Below are positions 48,179 through 56,986 of a stretch of 64,000 nt of DNA, in pieces. Both the position numbers and the translations under genes were made by a program. The stretch's first letter is position 1. The number at the start of each line of letters is the position of its first letter. This DNA comes from Variovorax sp. V93 (GTDB taxonomy: Bacteria; Pseudomonadota; Gammaproteobacteria; Burkholderiales; Burkholderiaceae_C), in contig NZ_AP028669.1 of NCBI RefSeq assembly GCF_041154485.1, forward strand, positions 1,612,001 to 1,676,000, given 5' to 3'. The notes below the pieces were generated by a model, which saw nothing but the letters and a program-made list of their open reading frames with translations, ran no database searches and had not been told where the DNA came from.

Positions 48179-48651
48179 TCTTCCTCCGGCTCCTCGACTG
48201 GCACATGCACGTGCAGGTCGATCATCTGCCGCAGGGTCTGCTTCAGTTCTTCGGCGCGCCGCAGGCCGAAGGGTTCGAGCACGCGCCGCTCGTGGTCGCG
48301 CGCGAGTTCCATCAGGTGCTCCACCGCCTTCAAGCCCTTGCGCGTGATGCGCACCAGCGTGATGCGGCGATCACTTTCATGGGGCAGCCGCTCGACCTGT
48401 CCGCGTGCCTCCATGCGGTCGAGCAGCCGCGTGACGGTCGGCTGCTTGGTCACCGTCACCTGCGCGAGCTGGCCGATGCTGATCGGCTCGCTGCCCGCGA
48501 GCGAGGCCATCACGCGCCACTCGGACACGGAGAAGCCCTGCTGCCGCGCCACCTCGTGGAACTCCGAGGAGATCAGCTGGCTGGCCTGCGCCAGCAGTGC
48601 CGGCAGGTAGTCATCGACGAAGCGATGCGTTTCAGGAGAGGGCTCGGCCAT
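48175..48651 (-). CDS. MarR-family transcriptional regulator (probable regulator of the auxin catabolic operon)
   Basis: A 158-residue winged-helix dimer. DNA-binding features span about 40-115: FSVSEWRVMASLAGSEPISIGQL, TVTKQPTVTRLLDRMEARGQVERL and the wing HESDRRITLVRITRKG. It is divergent from the long catabolic operon across a 159-base AT-rich region with a TTGACA-containing element. As I recall, in Variovorax the indole-3-acetate degradation locus is controlled by MarR proteins that respond to auxin; this gene has the position and type of that repressor (sometimes called iadR). The ligand is inferred from context, not seen in the sequence. Confidence 0.85.
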   Translation of the reverse strand: MAEPSPETHRFVDDYLPALLAQASQLISSEFHEVARQQGFSVSEWRVMASLAGSEPISIGQLAQVTVTKQPTVTRLLDRMEARGQVERLPHESDRRITLVRITRKGLKAVEHLMELARDHERRVLEPFGLRRAEELKQTLRQMIDLHVHVPVEEPEED

Positions 48652-48723
48652 AGAGGCACCTCACGGCCAAGCGCCTCGAACCAGCCGCGGGCACGCTGTT
48701 TGCATGTCTAGGGTAATTCATGA

Positions 48724-48752
48724 TTGTGGATACATTCATTTGTCAACATTAT
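48724..48752 (+). promoter_or_regulatory. divergent promoter/operator between marR and the catabolic operon
   Basis: This is one of the few AT-rich stretches in the window. On the plus strand, TTGTGG (48724) and CATTAT (48747) are 17 bases apart and could be the promoter of the catabolic operon. On the minus strand, TTGACAAATGAATGTAT (48746 to 48730) carries a perfect -35 for marR and repeats the element found at 44333. The overlap of both promoters suits repression by MarR. Confidence 0.5.
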
Positions 48753-48810
48753 AGAAAGCACGGTGCGGCAGCTTGCACGCACCGTCCCACGAGAGAGAAC
48801 AAGGACCGAC

Positions 48811-51003
48811 ATGGCTGAGCGTTCGTTCGTCGAAGAAGTCAAGAAGCTGCGGCTTTCTGGCGGAGATGTGTTTCGCGGTGAAGGCATTCTGGCGGTCACC
48901 AAGGCCTTGCTCGAATCGGGAGTTTCCTATGTGGCGGGGTACCAGGGGGCACCCATCTCGCACCTGATGGACGTGCTGGCCGATGCGCAGGACATCCTCG
49001 CCGAGCAGGGCATCCGCTTCGAGAACAGCGCGAGCGAGGCCACCGCAGCCGCCACGCTGGCCGCTTCCGTCAACTATCCATTGCGCGGCGCCGTCACCTT
49101 CAAGGCTACCGTGGGTACCAACGTGGCCTCGGACGCGCTGGCCAACCTGGCCTCGGGCGGCGTGACCGGCGGCGCGCTGATCATCGTGGGCGAGGACTAC
49201 GGCGAGGGCTCGTCGATCATGCAGGAACGCAGCCATGCGTTCGCGATGAAGTCGCAGATCTGGCTGCTCGATCCGCGGCCCAACCTGCCGAGCATCGTCG
49301 ATGCGGTGAAGCAGGGCTTCGACCTTTCGGAAGCGAGCCATACGCCCGTGATGCTGCAGCTGCGCATCCGCGCCTGCCACGTGCACGGCCACTTCATTGC
49401 CGGCGACAACAAGCGCGCGAAGTTCACGCTCAAGGACGCGCTCGAGAATCCGCGGCGCGACGTCGGCCGCATCGTGCTGCCGCCCGCGAGCTTCGTGCAC
49501 GAGCAGGAGAAGGTGCGGGACCGCTGGCCCGCGGCCGTGCGCTTCATCGAGGAGCGCAAGCTCAACGAATTCTTCTCCGAGGACGCCGACGACATCGGCA
49601 TCATCGTGCAGGGCGGCAGCTACAACACGCTGCTGCGCGCACTCGAGCGGCTCGGCCTGGCCGACGTGTACGGCAACACCCAGGTGCCGCTCTACGTGAT
49701 GAACGTGGCCTACCCCGTCATCGAGAGCGAGGTGATCCGCTTCTGCGAAGGCAAGCGTGCGGTGCTGGTCGTGGAAGAGGGCCAGCCCAACTTCGTCGAG
49801 CAGAACCTCGCGACCATCCTGCGCCAGGCCGGCTCCACCACCGCGCTGCATGGCAAGGACATGCTGCCCGTGGCCGGCGAGTACACCGCATCCGAACTGC
49901 TGAAGGGCGCGCGCAGCTTCTGCGAGCGCTACGAACGCCTGGCGCCGCTGCCGGTGCCCGTGCCGGTGCGCAAGGTGATCCCGCTGAAGGAGGTGGCCGC
50001 CATCGGCGTCGATGCCGCACCCGAGCCGGCCATGCCGTCCTCCTCGCTTGCCGAGGTCGTGCATGCGCGCCCGCCGGGCTTTTGCACCGGCTGCCCCGAG
50101 CGGCCGATCTTCAGCGCGATGAAACTGGTCGAGCGCGAGCTTGGTGCGCACCACGTGAGCGCCGACATCGGCTGCCATCTGTTCTCGATCCTGCCGCCCT
50201 TCAACATCGGCAACACGACCATGGGCTACGGGCTCGGCGGCGCCGGCGCCTCGGCGCTCAATGCGCCGGCAGGCAAGCGAGCGATCTCGATGATGGGCGA
50301 CGGCGGCTTCTGGCACAACGGCCTGACCAGCGGCGTGGCGAATTCCGTCTTCAACAAGAGCGACAACCTCACCATCGTCGTCGACAACAACTACACCTCG
50401 GCCACGGGCGGCCAGGACATCCTCTCGTCGAACGCCGTCAACAGGACGCGCAGCACCGGCCACGAGATCGAGCGCGCCGTGCGCGGCGTGGGCGTCGAGT
50501 GGGTGAAGACGATGCGCCGCACCTACGACGTCGCCGGCATGCGCGACGCGCTGAAAGAAGCGCTGACCACGACGAAGAAGGGCCCCAAGGTCCTGATCGC
50601 GCAATCGGAATGCATGCTCAACAAGCAGCGCCGCGAGAAGCCGCTGGTGCGCAAGGCCATCGCCGACGGCAAGCGCATGGTGCGCGAGAAGTTCGGCGTC
50701 GATTCCGACACCTGCACCGGCGACCACTCGTGCATCCGCCTGTCGGGCTGTCCCTCGCTGTCGATCAAGCCGAATCCCGATCCGCTGCGCACCGACCCGG
50801 TCGCGACGGTGCTCGACAGCTGCGTGGGCTGCGGCGTGTGCGGCGAGGTCTCGCATGCCGCGGTGCTGTGCCCCTCGTTCTACAAGGCACAGATCGTGAG
50901 CAACCCGAGCCGCTGGGATGTGCTGCGCGAGCGCCTGCGCAGCGCCATCATCGGCTGGCTGCAGCGCGGCGAAGCGCGCCGCCGCGAAACCTATGCCTTC
51001 TGA
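48811..51003 (+). CDS. indolepyruvate ferredoxin oxidoreductase-type alpha subunit (TPP-dependent)
   Basis: A 730-residue 2-oxoacid:acceptor oxidoreductase subunit like IorA. The N-terminal PFOR-type domain starts near GNEAVTKA-like GILAVTKALLESGVSYVAGY; the TPP-binding motif runs GDGGFWHNGLTSG to VVDNN near residues 495-528. The C-terminal region has two ferredoxin-like Cys groups, CTGDHSCIRLSGC and CVGCGVCGEVSHAAVLC, for [4Fe-4S] clusters. IorAB turn arylpyruvates into arylacetyl-CoA. Within this cluster I infer that the 2-oxoacid is isatinate (2-aminophenylglyoxylate). Start at ATG 48811 with AAGGA; first gene of the operon, 3' overlap or near-contact with the beta subunit. Confidence 0.88.
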   Translation: MAERSFVEEVKKLRLSGGDVFRGEGILAVTKALLESGVSYVAGYQGAPISHLMDVLADAQDILAEQGIRFENSASEATAAATLAASVNYPLRGAVTFKATVGTNVASDALANLASGGVTGGALIIVGEDYGEGSSIMQERSHAFAMKSQIWLLDPRPNLPSIVDAVKQGFDLSEASHTPVMLQLRIRACHVHGHFIAGDNKRAKFTLKDALENPRRDVGRIVLPPASFVHEQEKVRDRWPAAVRFIEERKLNEFFSEDADDIGIIVQGGSYNTLLRALERLGLADVYGNTQVPLYVMNVAYPVIESEVIRFCEGKRAVLVVEEGQPNFVEQNLATILRQAGSTTALHGKDMLPVAGEYTASELLKGARSFCERYERLAPLPVPVPVRKVIPLKEVAAIGVDAAPEPAMPSSSLAEVVHARPPGFCTGCPERPIFSAMKLVERELGAHHVSADIGCHLFSILPPFNIGNTTMGYGLGGAGASALNAPAGKRAISMMGDGGFWHNGLTSGVANSVFNKSDNLTIVVDNNYTSATGGQDILSSNAVNRTRSTGHEIERAVRGVGVEWVKTMRRTYDVAGMRDALKEALTTTKKGPKVLIAQSECMLNKQRREKPLVRKAIADGKRMVREKFGVDSDTCTGDHSCIRLSGCPSLSIKPNPDPLRTDPVATVLDSCVGCGVCGEVSHAAVLCPSFYKAQIVSNPSRWDVLRERLRSAIIGWLQRGEARRRETYAF

Positions 51004-51007
51004 CGCG

Positions 51008-52516
51008 ATGACGAACAAGGCGCAACCGATAAAAATCGCGATCCTTGCCATGGGCGGGGAAGGAGGCGGCGTGCTGGCCGACTGGATCGTCGACATGGGC
51101 GAGGCCAATGGCTACGTCGCGCAGACCACCTCGGTGCCCGGCGTCGCGCAGCGCACCGGCGCGACCATCTACTACGTCGAGCTGTATCCCAATGCGCAGG
51201 CCGAGGCGGATGGCGGCCGTCCCGTGCTCGCGCTGATGCCGCTGCCGGGCGACGTCGACGTGGTGCTGGCGTCGGAGCTCATGGAGGCGGGGCGCGCGGT
51301 GCAGCGCGGACTCGTCACCAGCGACCGCACCACGTTGATCGCCTCCACGCACCGCGTGTTCTCGATCGCCGAGAAGAGCGCGCTCGGCGACGGCCGCGTC
51401 GACAGCGCGCAGCTGCTCGCGCACACCGCGCGGGCCGCCAAGCGCTTCATCCGCTTCGACATGGCGCAAGCCGCCGAAGCCGCGGGCAGCGTGATCAGCG
51501 CCGTGCTGTTCGGCGCGCTGGCCGGCTCGGGCGTGCTGCCGTTCAGTCGCGCGCAGTTCGAGGCCACCATCGAGCGCGGTGGCGTGGGCGTGAAGCCCAG
51601 CCTCAAGGCCTTTGGCGGCGCATTCGCCCGTGCCCAAGGCGGCGACGATGGCGAAACGCCACCCGAAACCGCTGCGGCCACATCGGCCCCGCAACCGCGC
51701 CACCCGGCCGTGCGCGCGCTGGTCGAACATGTGCAGCACGGCTTCCCGCCAGCCGCGCAGGACTTCCTGCTGGAGGGCGTGCGCCGCCTCATCGACTACC
51801 AGGACCCGGCCTATGCCGGCCTGTACCTGGATCGCATGGGCGCGATCGCTGCCCTGCCGAACAACGGCGATCACCGCCTGCTGCGCGAAACCGCGCGCTA
51901 TCTCGCGCTCTGGATGTCGTACGAAGACACGGCCCGTGTCGCCGCGCTCAAGACCCGTGCCACCCGCTTCGAGCGCGTGCGCGGCGAGGCGCGCGTGCAG
52001 CCCGGCCAGGTGCTCGCCATCAACGAGTACATGCATCCGCGCCTGCAGGAAATCTGCGAGACGCTGCCGGGCGGCCTGGGCCGCTGGCTCATGAATTCCA
52101 CGCTGCCGAAGAAGATCGTCGAGCGCTTCACGCAGCACGGCCGCGTGATCCGGACCAGCTCGCTGCGCGGCTACCTGATGTTGCGCACGGTGGCCGCCAT
52201 GAAGCGCTGGCGCCGCTCGACCATGCGCTATGCGGAAGAGAACCGCCGCATCGAGGAATGGCTGCAGCGCATTGCCGCCACCGCGCAGCGCAACCCCGAA
52301 CTGGCCGTCGAGCTCGCGCAGTGCCAGCGCCTGGTCAAGGGCTACAGCGACACGCACGAACGCGGCATCCGCAACTACGACACCGTGATGCGCGCGGTCG
52401 AGCGCGCCGGTGCGGCGCTGGCCCCGGCCACGCTGCGCGAGCTGCGCGATGCGGCGCTGGCCGACGAACACGGCCACAAGCTGCAGGCTGCGCTGGCGCA
52501 GCACGCATTGGCCTGA
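51008..52516 (+). CDS. indolepyruvate ferredoxin oxidoreductase-type beta subunit with DUF6537-like extension
   Basis: A 502-residue partner of the TPP subunit. Residues about 8-195 form the gamma-type PFOR domain (IAILAMGGEGGGVLADWIVDM, GVAQRTGATIYYVEL, IERGGVGVKPSLKAF). Residues about 230-500 form a helical domain found in DUF6537-type beta subunits (YLALWMSYEDTARVAALKTR, VERFTQHGRVIRTSSLRGYL). Start choice: ATG 51008 lies four bases after the alpha stop; ATG 50993 would overlap it and add five residues. Both subunits are needed for oxidoreductase activity in this family. Confidence 0.86.
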   Translation: MTNKAQPIKIAILAMGGEGGGVLADWIVDMGEANGYVAQTTSVPGVAQRTGATIYYVELYPNAQAEADGGRPVLALMPLPGDVDVVLASELMEAGRAVQRGLVTSDRTTLIASTHRVFSIAEKSALGDGRVDSAQLLAHTARAAKRFIRFDMAQAAEAAGSVISAVLFGALAGSGVLPFSRAQFEATIERGGVGVKPSLKAFGGAFARAQGGDDGETPPETAAATSAPQPRHPAVRALVEHVQHGFPPAAQDFLLEGVRRLIDYQDPAYAGLYLDRMGAIAALPNNGDHRLLRETARYLALWMSYEDTARVAALKTRATRFERVRGEARVQPGQVLAINEYMHPRLQEICETLPGGLGRWLMNSTLPKKIVERFTQHGRVIRTSSLRGYLMLRTVAAMKRWRRSTMRYAEENRRIEEWLQRIAATAQRNPELAVELAQCQRLVKGYSDTHERGIRNYDTVMRAVERAGAALAPATLRELRDAALADEHGHKLQAALAQHALA

Positions 52517-52536
52517 AGAGACATAACGGACGCACG

Positions 52537-53529
52537 ATGACCGCTCCCACCGCCACGCTCCAGCTTCGCGTTGCCGAAGCGCGCCAGCTCAATCCGCTGA
52601 TCCGCATGCTGCGGCTGCGCGCCGAGGACGGCCGCGCGCTGCCTGGCTTTACGGCGGGCGCCCACATCCGCGTGCAAGTATCACTGCCCGAAGGCAAGAC
52701 CGACTGGCGCCACTATTCGCTGATCAACTTTGCGACGGCGCGCAACGCCACCAACGCGCCGACGGAATACGTGATCGCCGTGCGCAAGGAGGCCGAGGGC
52801 CGTGGCGGCTCGCGCTTCATGCACGAGCAACTGAAAGAGGGCGACACCCTCGCCATCGAGGCGCCGAAGAACGACTTTCCGTTGCACACCGGCCCGGGCG
52901 GCTCGGTGCTGGTGGCGGGTGGCATCGGCGTCACGCCGCTCGCCACCATGGCCGCGCGCCGCCGCGCCGAGGGCGCCCCGGTGCGCATGCACTATGCCGG
53001 CCGCAGCCGCGAACTGATGGCCTTTTTGCCCGAACTGCAGGCGCTGCTCGGCGACGACCTGCGCGTGCATGCCGACGCCGAAGCAGGCGCGCCGCTGGAT
53101 ATCGACGCGTTGCTCGACGGCGTGCCCGCGGGCGACCGCCTCTACGTCTGCGGTCCCAAGCTCATGCTCGACGCCATGCTGGCCCGCACCCAGGCGCGCG
53201 GCTGGGAGCACGACCGCGTGCACTTCGAGCTCTTCACCGAGCCGGTTGCGGAAGAGGGCGACCAGCCCTTCGAGGTGGAACTCGCGCAATCGGGCCAGCG
53301 CTTCACCGTGCCGGCCGACCAGAGCATCCTCGACTGCCTGATCGAGCACGGCTGCGACCCGATGTTCGACTGCAAGCGCGGCGAATGCGGCGTGTGCGCC
53401 ACGCCCGTGCTCGAAGGCGAGATCGACCACCGCGACTACGTGCTGACCGCCCGCGAGAAGGCGGAAGGCAACGTGATGCAGATCTGCATCTCGCGTGCCA
53501 AGGGTGCGCGCCTGGTGCTCGACATCTGA
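52537..53529 (+). CDS. iadC: PDR/VanB-type reductase of the Rieske dioxygenase
   Basis: A 330-residue electron carrier with the phthalate dioxygenase reductase layout: flavin domain (WRHYSLINFA), NAD domain (GGIGVTPLATMAA and VCGPKLMLDAML) and a C-terminal plant-type [2Fe-2S] ferredoxin with C279, C284, C287 and C317. It passes electrons from NADH to the oxygenase encoded next. From memory, iadC, iadD and iadE of Variovorax convert indole-3-acetate to dioxindole-3-acetate; the order here matches that set. The symbol rests on this resemblance. Confidence 0.82.
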   Translation: MTAPTATLQLRVAEARQLNPLIRMLRLRAEDGRALPGFTAGAHIRVQVSLPEGKTDWRHYSLINFATARNATNAPTEYVIAVRKEAEGRGGSRFMHEQLKEGDTLAIEAPKNDFPLHTGPGGSVLVAGGIGVTPLATMAARRRAEGAPVRMHYAGRSRELMAFLPELQALLGDDLRVHADAEAGAPLDIDALLDGVPAGDRLYVCGPKLMLDAMLARTQARGWEHDRVHFELFTEPVAEEGDQPFEVELAQSGQRFTVPADQSILDCLIEHGCDPMFDCKRGECGVCATPVLEGEIDHRDYVLTAREKAEGNVMQICISRAKGARLVLDI

Positions 53530-53548
53530 AGCAGGAGCCACGAGAACC

Positions 53549-54862
53549 ATGACCTCGTACCGAGACAACCCCGATGCCATCCGCGCGCTGGTTCAGAACG
53601 ACCGCGTGCACCGCGACCTGTACACCAGCCAGGAACTGTTCGAGCTGGAGCAGGAGCACTTCTTTGCCAACACCTGGAACTACGTCGGCCACGAGAGCCA
53701 GCTGCCGAAACCCGGCGACTGGATCAGCAACGAGATCGCCGGCCGCCCGCTGATCGTCGTTCGCCACGCCGACGGCAGCGTGCGCGCGATGATGAACCGC
53801 TGCGCCCACAAGGGCTCGCGGCTGGTGAACGGGCCTTGCGGCAACACCGGCAAGTTCTTCCGCTGCCCGTACCACGCCTGGACCTTCAAAACCGACGGTG
53901 CGCTGCTCGCCATTCCGCTGAAGACCGGCTACGAGAACACCGCGCTGCACGCGTGCGAATCGGCCAAGGGACTGACCACGCTCAGCCATGTGCGCAGCCA
54001 CCGCGGCTTCATCTTCGTGAAGATCAACGATGCGGGGCCGGACTTCGACGCGTACTTCGGCGATTCGCTGAGCTCTATCGACAACATGGCCGACCGCTCG
54101 CCCGAGGGCGAACTCGAGATCGCGGGCGGCTGCCTGCGCTTCATGCACCAGTGCAACTGGAAGATGTTCGTCGAGAACCTCAACGACACCATGCACCCCA
54201 TGGTGGCGCACGAATCCTCGGCCGGCACCGCCAAGCGCATGTGGGCCGACAAGCCCGCCGACGAGCCCAAGCCCATGGCGGTCGAGCAGTTCGTGCCCTT
54301 CATGTCCGACTACAAGTTCTTCGAGGACATGGGCATCCGCACCTACGACAACGGCCACAGCTTCACGGGCGTGCACTTCAGCATCCACAGCAAGTACAAG
54401 GCGATCCCGGCCTATGACGACGCCATGAAGGCGCGCTACGGCGAGGAAAAAACCGCGCAGATCCTCGGCATGGCGCGCCACAACACGGTGTACTACCCGA
54501 ACCTCACGATCAAGGGCGCGATCCAGGCGATCCGCGTGGTCAAGCCGATCTCGGCCGACAGGACGCTGATCGAGAGCTGGACCTTCCGCCTCAAGGGCGC
54601 GCCGCCCGAGCTGCTGCAGCGCACCACCATGTACAACCGGCTCATCAACTCGCCGTTCTCGGTGGTGGGGCATGACGACCTGCAGGCCTACCGCGGCATG
54701 CAGGCCGGCCTGCATGCGAGCGGCAACGAGTGGGTGAGCCTGCATCGCAACTACGACCCGTCGGAGCTGAAGGGCGGAGAGATCACCACGGGCGGCACCA
54801 ACGAGCTGCCGATGCGCAACCAGTACCGCGCATGGGTCCAGCGCATGATGGAGACCATGTGA
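53549..54862 (+). CDS. iadD: Rieske aromatic ring-hydroxylating dioxygenase alpha subunit
   Basis: A 437-residue catalytic subunit. The Rieske [2Fe-2S] ligands are C85, H87, C106 and H109; the mononuclear iron site shows D213, H216 and H221 in LNDTMHPMVAH, where D213 would be the bridging Asp between subunits. It uses O2 and electrons from the reductase to oxidise the substrate ring. Placement beside MarR, PDR reductase and beta subunit fits the Variovorax auxin dioxygenase. A shorter start would remove the conserved MTSYRDNP that is repeated in the second alpha subunit at 63372. The stop overlaps the beta subunit start by one base. Confidence 0.88.
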   Translation: MTSYRDNPDAIRALVQNDRVHRDLYTSQELFELEQEHFFANTWNYVGHESQLPKPGDWISNEIAGRPLIVVRHADGSVRAMMNRCAHKGSRLVNGPCGNTGKFFRCPYHAWTFKTDGALLAIPLKTGYENTALHACESAKGLTTLSHVRSHRGFIFVKINDAGPDFDAYFGDSLSSIDNMADRSPEGELEIAGGCLRFMHQCNWKMFVENLNDTMHPMVAHESSAGTAKRMWADKPADEPKPMAVEQFVPFMSDYKFFEDMGIRTYDNGHSFTGVHFSIHSKYKAIPAYDDAMKARYGEEKTAQILGMARHNTVYYPNLTIKGAIQAIRVVKPISADRTLIESWTFRLKGAPPELLQRTTMYNRLINSPFSVVGHDDLQAYRGMQAGLHASGNEWVSLHRNYDPSELKGGEITTGGTNELPMRNQYRAWVQRMMETM

Positions 54863-55350
54863 TGGCCGGCATCGAAGTCACCCGCCAGGTCCTGATCGAT
54901 TTCGTCGTGAACGAAGCGCACCTGCTCGACACGCGCCGCTACGAGGAGTGGAACGCGCTCTTTACCGACGATGCCTTCTACTGGGTGCCGCTGGTTCCCG
55001 ACCAGGAAGACGGCCTCAACCACACCTCGCATCTCTACGAGGACAAGCTGCTGCGCGAACTGCGCATCGAGCGCCTCAAGAGCCCGCGCGCCTTCTCGCA
55101 ACAGCCGCCGAGCCGCTGCCACCACCTGCTGCAGGTTCCGGTGGTCGAGCAGTTCGATGCCGAAGCCAACCGCTTCGTGGTGCGCACTGGATTCCACTAC
55201 ACCGAATCGCAGGGCGACGAGCTTCAGTTCTACGTCGGCACCTTCTTCCATCACCTCACGGTGCGGGACGGCGCGCTGCGCATGACGCTCAAGCGCGTCA
55301 ACCTGCTCAACTGCGACGCGGCGCTGCCGGCCGTGCAGCTCTTCATCTAG
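54862..55350 (+). CDS. iadE: aromatic ring-hydroxylating dioxygenase beta subunit
   Basis: A 162-residue small subunit of the SnoaL/NTF2-like fold that gives structural support to the alpha3beta3 oxygenase. Seen: FVVNEAHLLDTRRYEEWNALF, DAFYWVPLVP, the LRIERLKSPRAFSQQPPSR segment and the C-terminal TLKRVNLLNCDAALPAVQLFI, all typical. It starts at the ATG within TGATG at the alpha subunit stop, so the subunits are translated together. Confidence 0.87.
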   Translation: MAGIEVTRQVLIDFVVNEAHLLDTRRYEEWNALFTDDAFYWVPLVPDQEDGLNHTSHLYEDKLLRELRIERLKSPRAFSQQPPSRCHHLLQVPVVEQFDAEANRFVVRTGFHYTESQGDELQFYVGTFFHHLTVRDGALRMTLKRVNLLNCDAALPAVQLFI

Positions 55351-55357
55351 GCGCGCG

Positions 55358-56986
55358 ATGCCACAACACGCCACCGTCCACGACGTCTTTGCGGCCACCG
55401 CGGCGCGCACGCCGCAAGCCGAATTCCTGTTCACCGAGTCGGTGACGGCCGCCGCCTACGGCATCGAAGCGGGTGCCATCCGCTGGGCTGATGCTGCCGC
55501 ACAGATCGAGCGGCTGCGCGCGGCCTACGCGCAAGCCGGCTACGGCCATGGCCACCGCGTTGGCCTGCTGCTGGAGAACCGGCCTGCTTTCATCTTCCAC
55601 TGGCTCGCGCTGAATGCCTTGGGCGTGAGCGTGGTGCCGATCAACGCCGAGATGCGGTCGGCCGAGCTGGTCTACCTGATCGGCCACAGCGAGATCGGCC
55701 TGGCCGTGACGCTGCCCGAGCGTGCGGCCGACCTGCGTGCCGCGGCAGCGCAGGCGGACGTGGCTTTCGAGACGATGGGGCCTGATGACGCAGTGCCGCC
55801 AGCGAAGAGCGCCGCACCGCGCGCCCATGAGCCCGTGGGCACCGAAACCGAATGCGGCCTGCTCTACACCTCGGGCACCACCGGCCGCCCCAAGGGCTGC
55901 ATCCTGAGCAACGCCTATTTCCTGCGCGCGGGGGAGTGGTATGCGGCGCTCGATGGCGTCTGCAGCATCCGGCGCGATGCCGAGCGCGTCATCACGCCGC
56001 TGCCGCTCAACCACATGAACGCGATGGCCTTCTCCACCATGGTGGTGCTGATCGCGGGCGGCTGCCTGGTGCAGCTCGACCGCTTCCATCCGAAGACCTG
56101 GCTCGCGAGCGCACGCGAAAGCGGCGCGACCATTGCGCACTACCTGGGCGTGATGCCTGCGATGCTGCTTTCCGCACCGGCATCGGCCGCCGACCGCGAC
56201 CATGCGATCCGCTGGGGCTTCGGTGCCGGCGTCGACCGCAAGAACCACGCGCCCTTCGAAGAACGCTTCGGCTTCCCATTGGTCGAGGCCTGGGCCATGA
56301 CCGAAACCGGCGCGGCCGCCTGCATCATGGCCAATCGCGAGCCGCGGCTCGTGGGTACGAGCTGCTTCGGGCGGCAGGAAGATTTCGTGCAGATCCGGCT
56401 GGTGGGCGAGGACGGCGGCGACGTCGGTATCGATGCGCCGGGCGAACTGCTGGTGCGCTCGGCCGGCGACGACCCGAAGCGCTACTTCTTCTCGGGCTAC
56501 CTGAAGGACGACGAAGCCACGCGCGAGGCCTGGGCCGGCGGCTGGTTCCACACCGGCGACCTCGTGCGCCGCGATGCCGAAGGCAACTTCTTCTTCGTCG
56601 ACCGCAAGAAGAACGTGATCCGCCGCAGCGGCGAGAACATCTCGGCCGTCGAAGTGGAGAGCGTGCTCAACCAGCACCCGGCGGTGAAGGCTTCGGCCGT
56701 GGCCGCCACGCCCGACGCGGTGCGCGGCGACGAGGTGCTGGCCTGCATCGTGGTGCGCGAAGGCGCCGATGCATCGCAGCGCGAGCAGCTCGCCGCCAGC
56801 ATCGTCGAGCATGCGCTCGCGCAGCTGGCCTACTACAAGGCGCCGGGCTACGTGGCCTTCGTTGATGCGCTGCCGCTCACGCCGTCGCAGAAGATCCAGC
56901 GTGGCCAGCTGCGCGAGATGGCGCAGTCGCTGCCGGGGCAGCAGCATTGCATCGACACGCGCGCGATGAAAAAGAGGCAGGCATGA
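55358..56986 (+). CDS. AMP-binding acyl-CoA ligase
   Basis: A 542-residue adenylate-forming ligase. The phosphate loop YTSGTTGRPKG lies at 170-180; AWAMTETGAA, the GWFHTGDLVRRD hinge region and the C-terminal KIQRGQLR with the catalytic Lys are present. It makes an acyl-CoA from a carboxylate with ATP. In this operon the likely substrate is the oxygenase product, dioxindole-3-acetate; that is inference. It follows the beta subunit by 7 bases and overlaps the next gene (ATGA). Confidence 0.88.
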   Translation: MPQHATVHDVFAATAARTPQAEFLFTESVTAAAYGIEAGAIRWADAAAQIERLRAAYAQAGYGHGHRVGLLLENRPAFIFHWLALNALGVSVVPINAEMRSAELVYLIGHSEIGLAVTLPERAADLRAAAAQADVAFETMGPDDAVPPAKSAAPRAHEPVGTETECGLLYTSGTTGRPKGCILSNAYFLRAGEWYAALDGVCSIRRDAERVITPLPLNHMNAMAFSTMVVLIAGGCLVQLDRFHPKTWLASARESGATIAHYLGVMPAMLLSAPASAADRDHAIRWGFGAGVDRKNHAPFEERFGFPLVEAWAMTETGAAACIMANREPRLVGTSCFGRQEDFVQIRLVGEDGGDVGIDAPGELLVRSAGDDPKRYFFSGYLKDDEATREAWAGGWFHTGDLVRRDAEGNFFFVDRKKNVIRRSGENISAVEVESVLNQHPAVKASAVAATPDAVRGDEVLACIVVREGADASQREQLAASIVEHALAQLAYYKAPGYVAFVDALPLTPSQKIQRGQLREMAQSLPGQQHCIDTRAMKKRQA

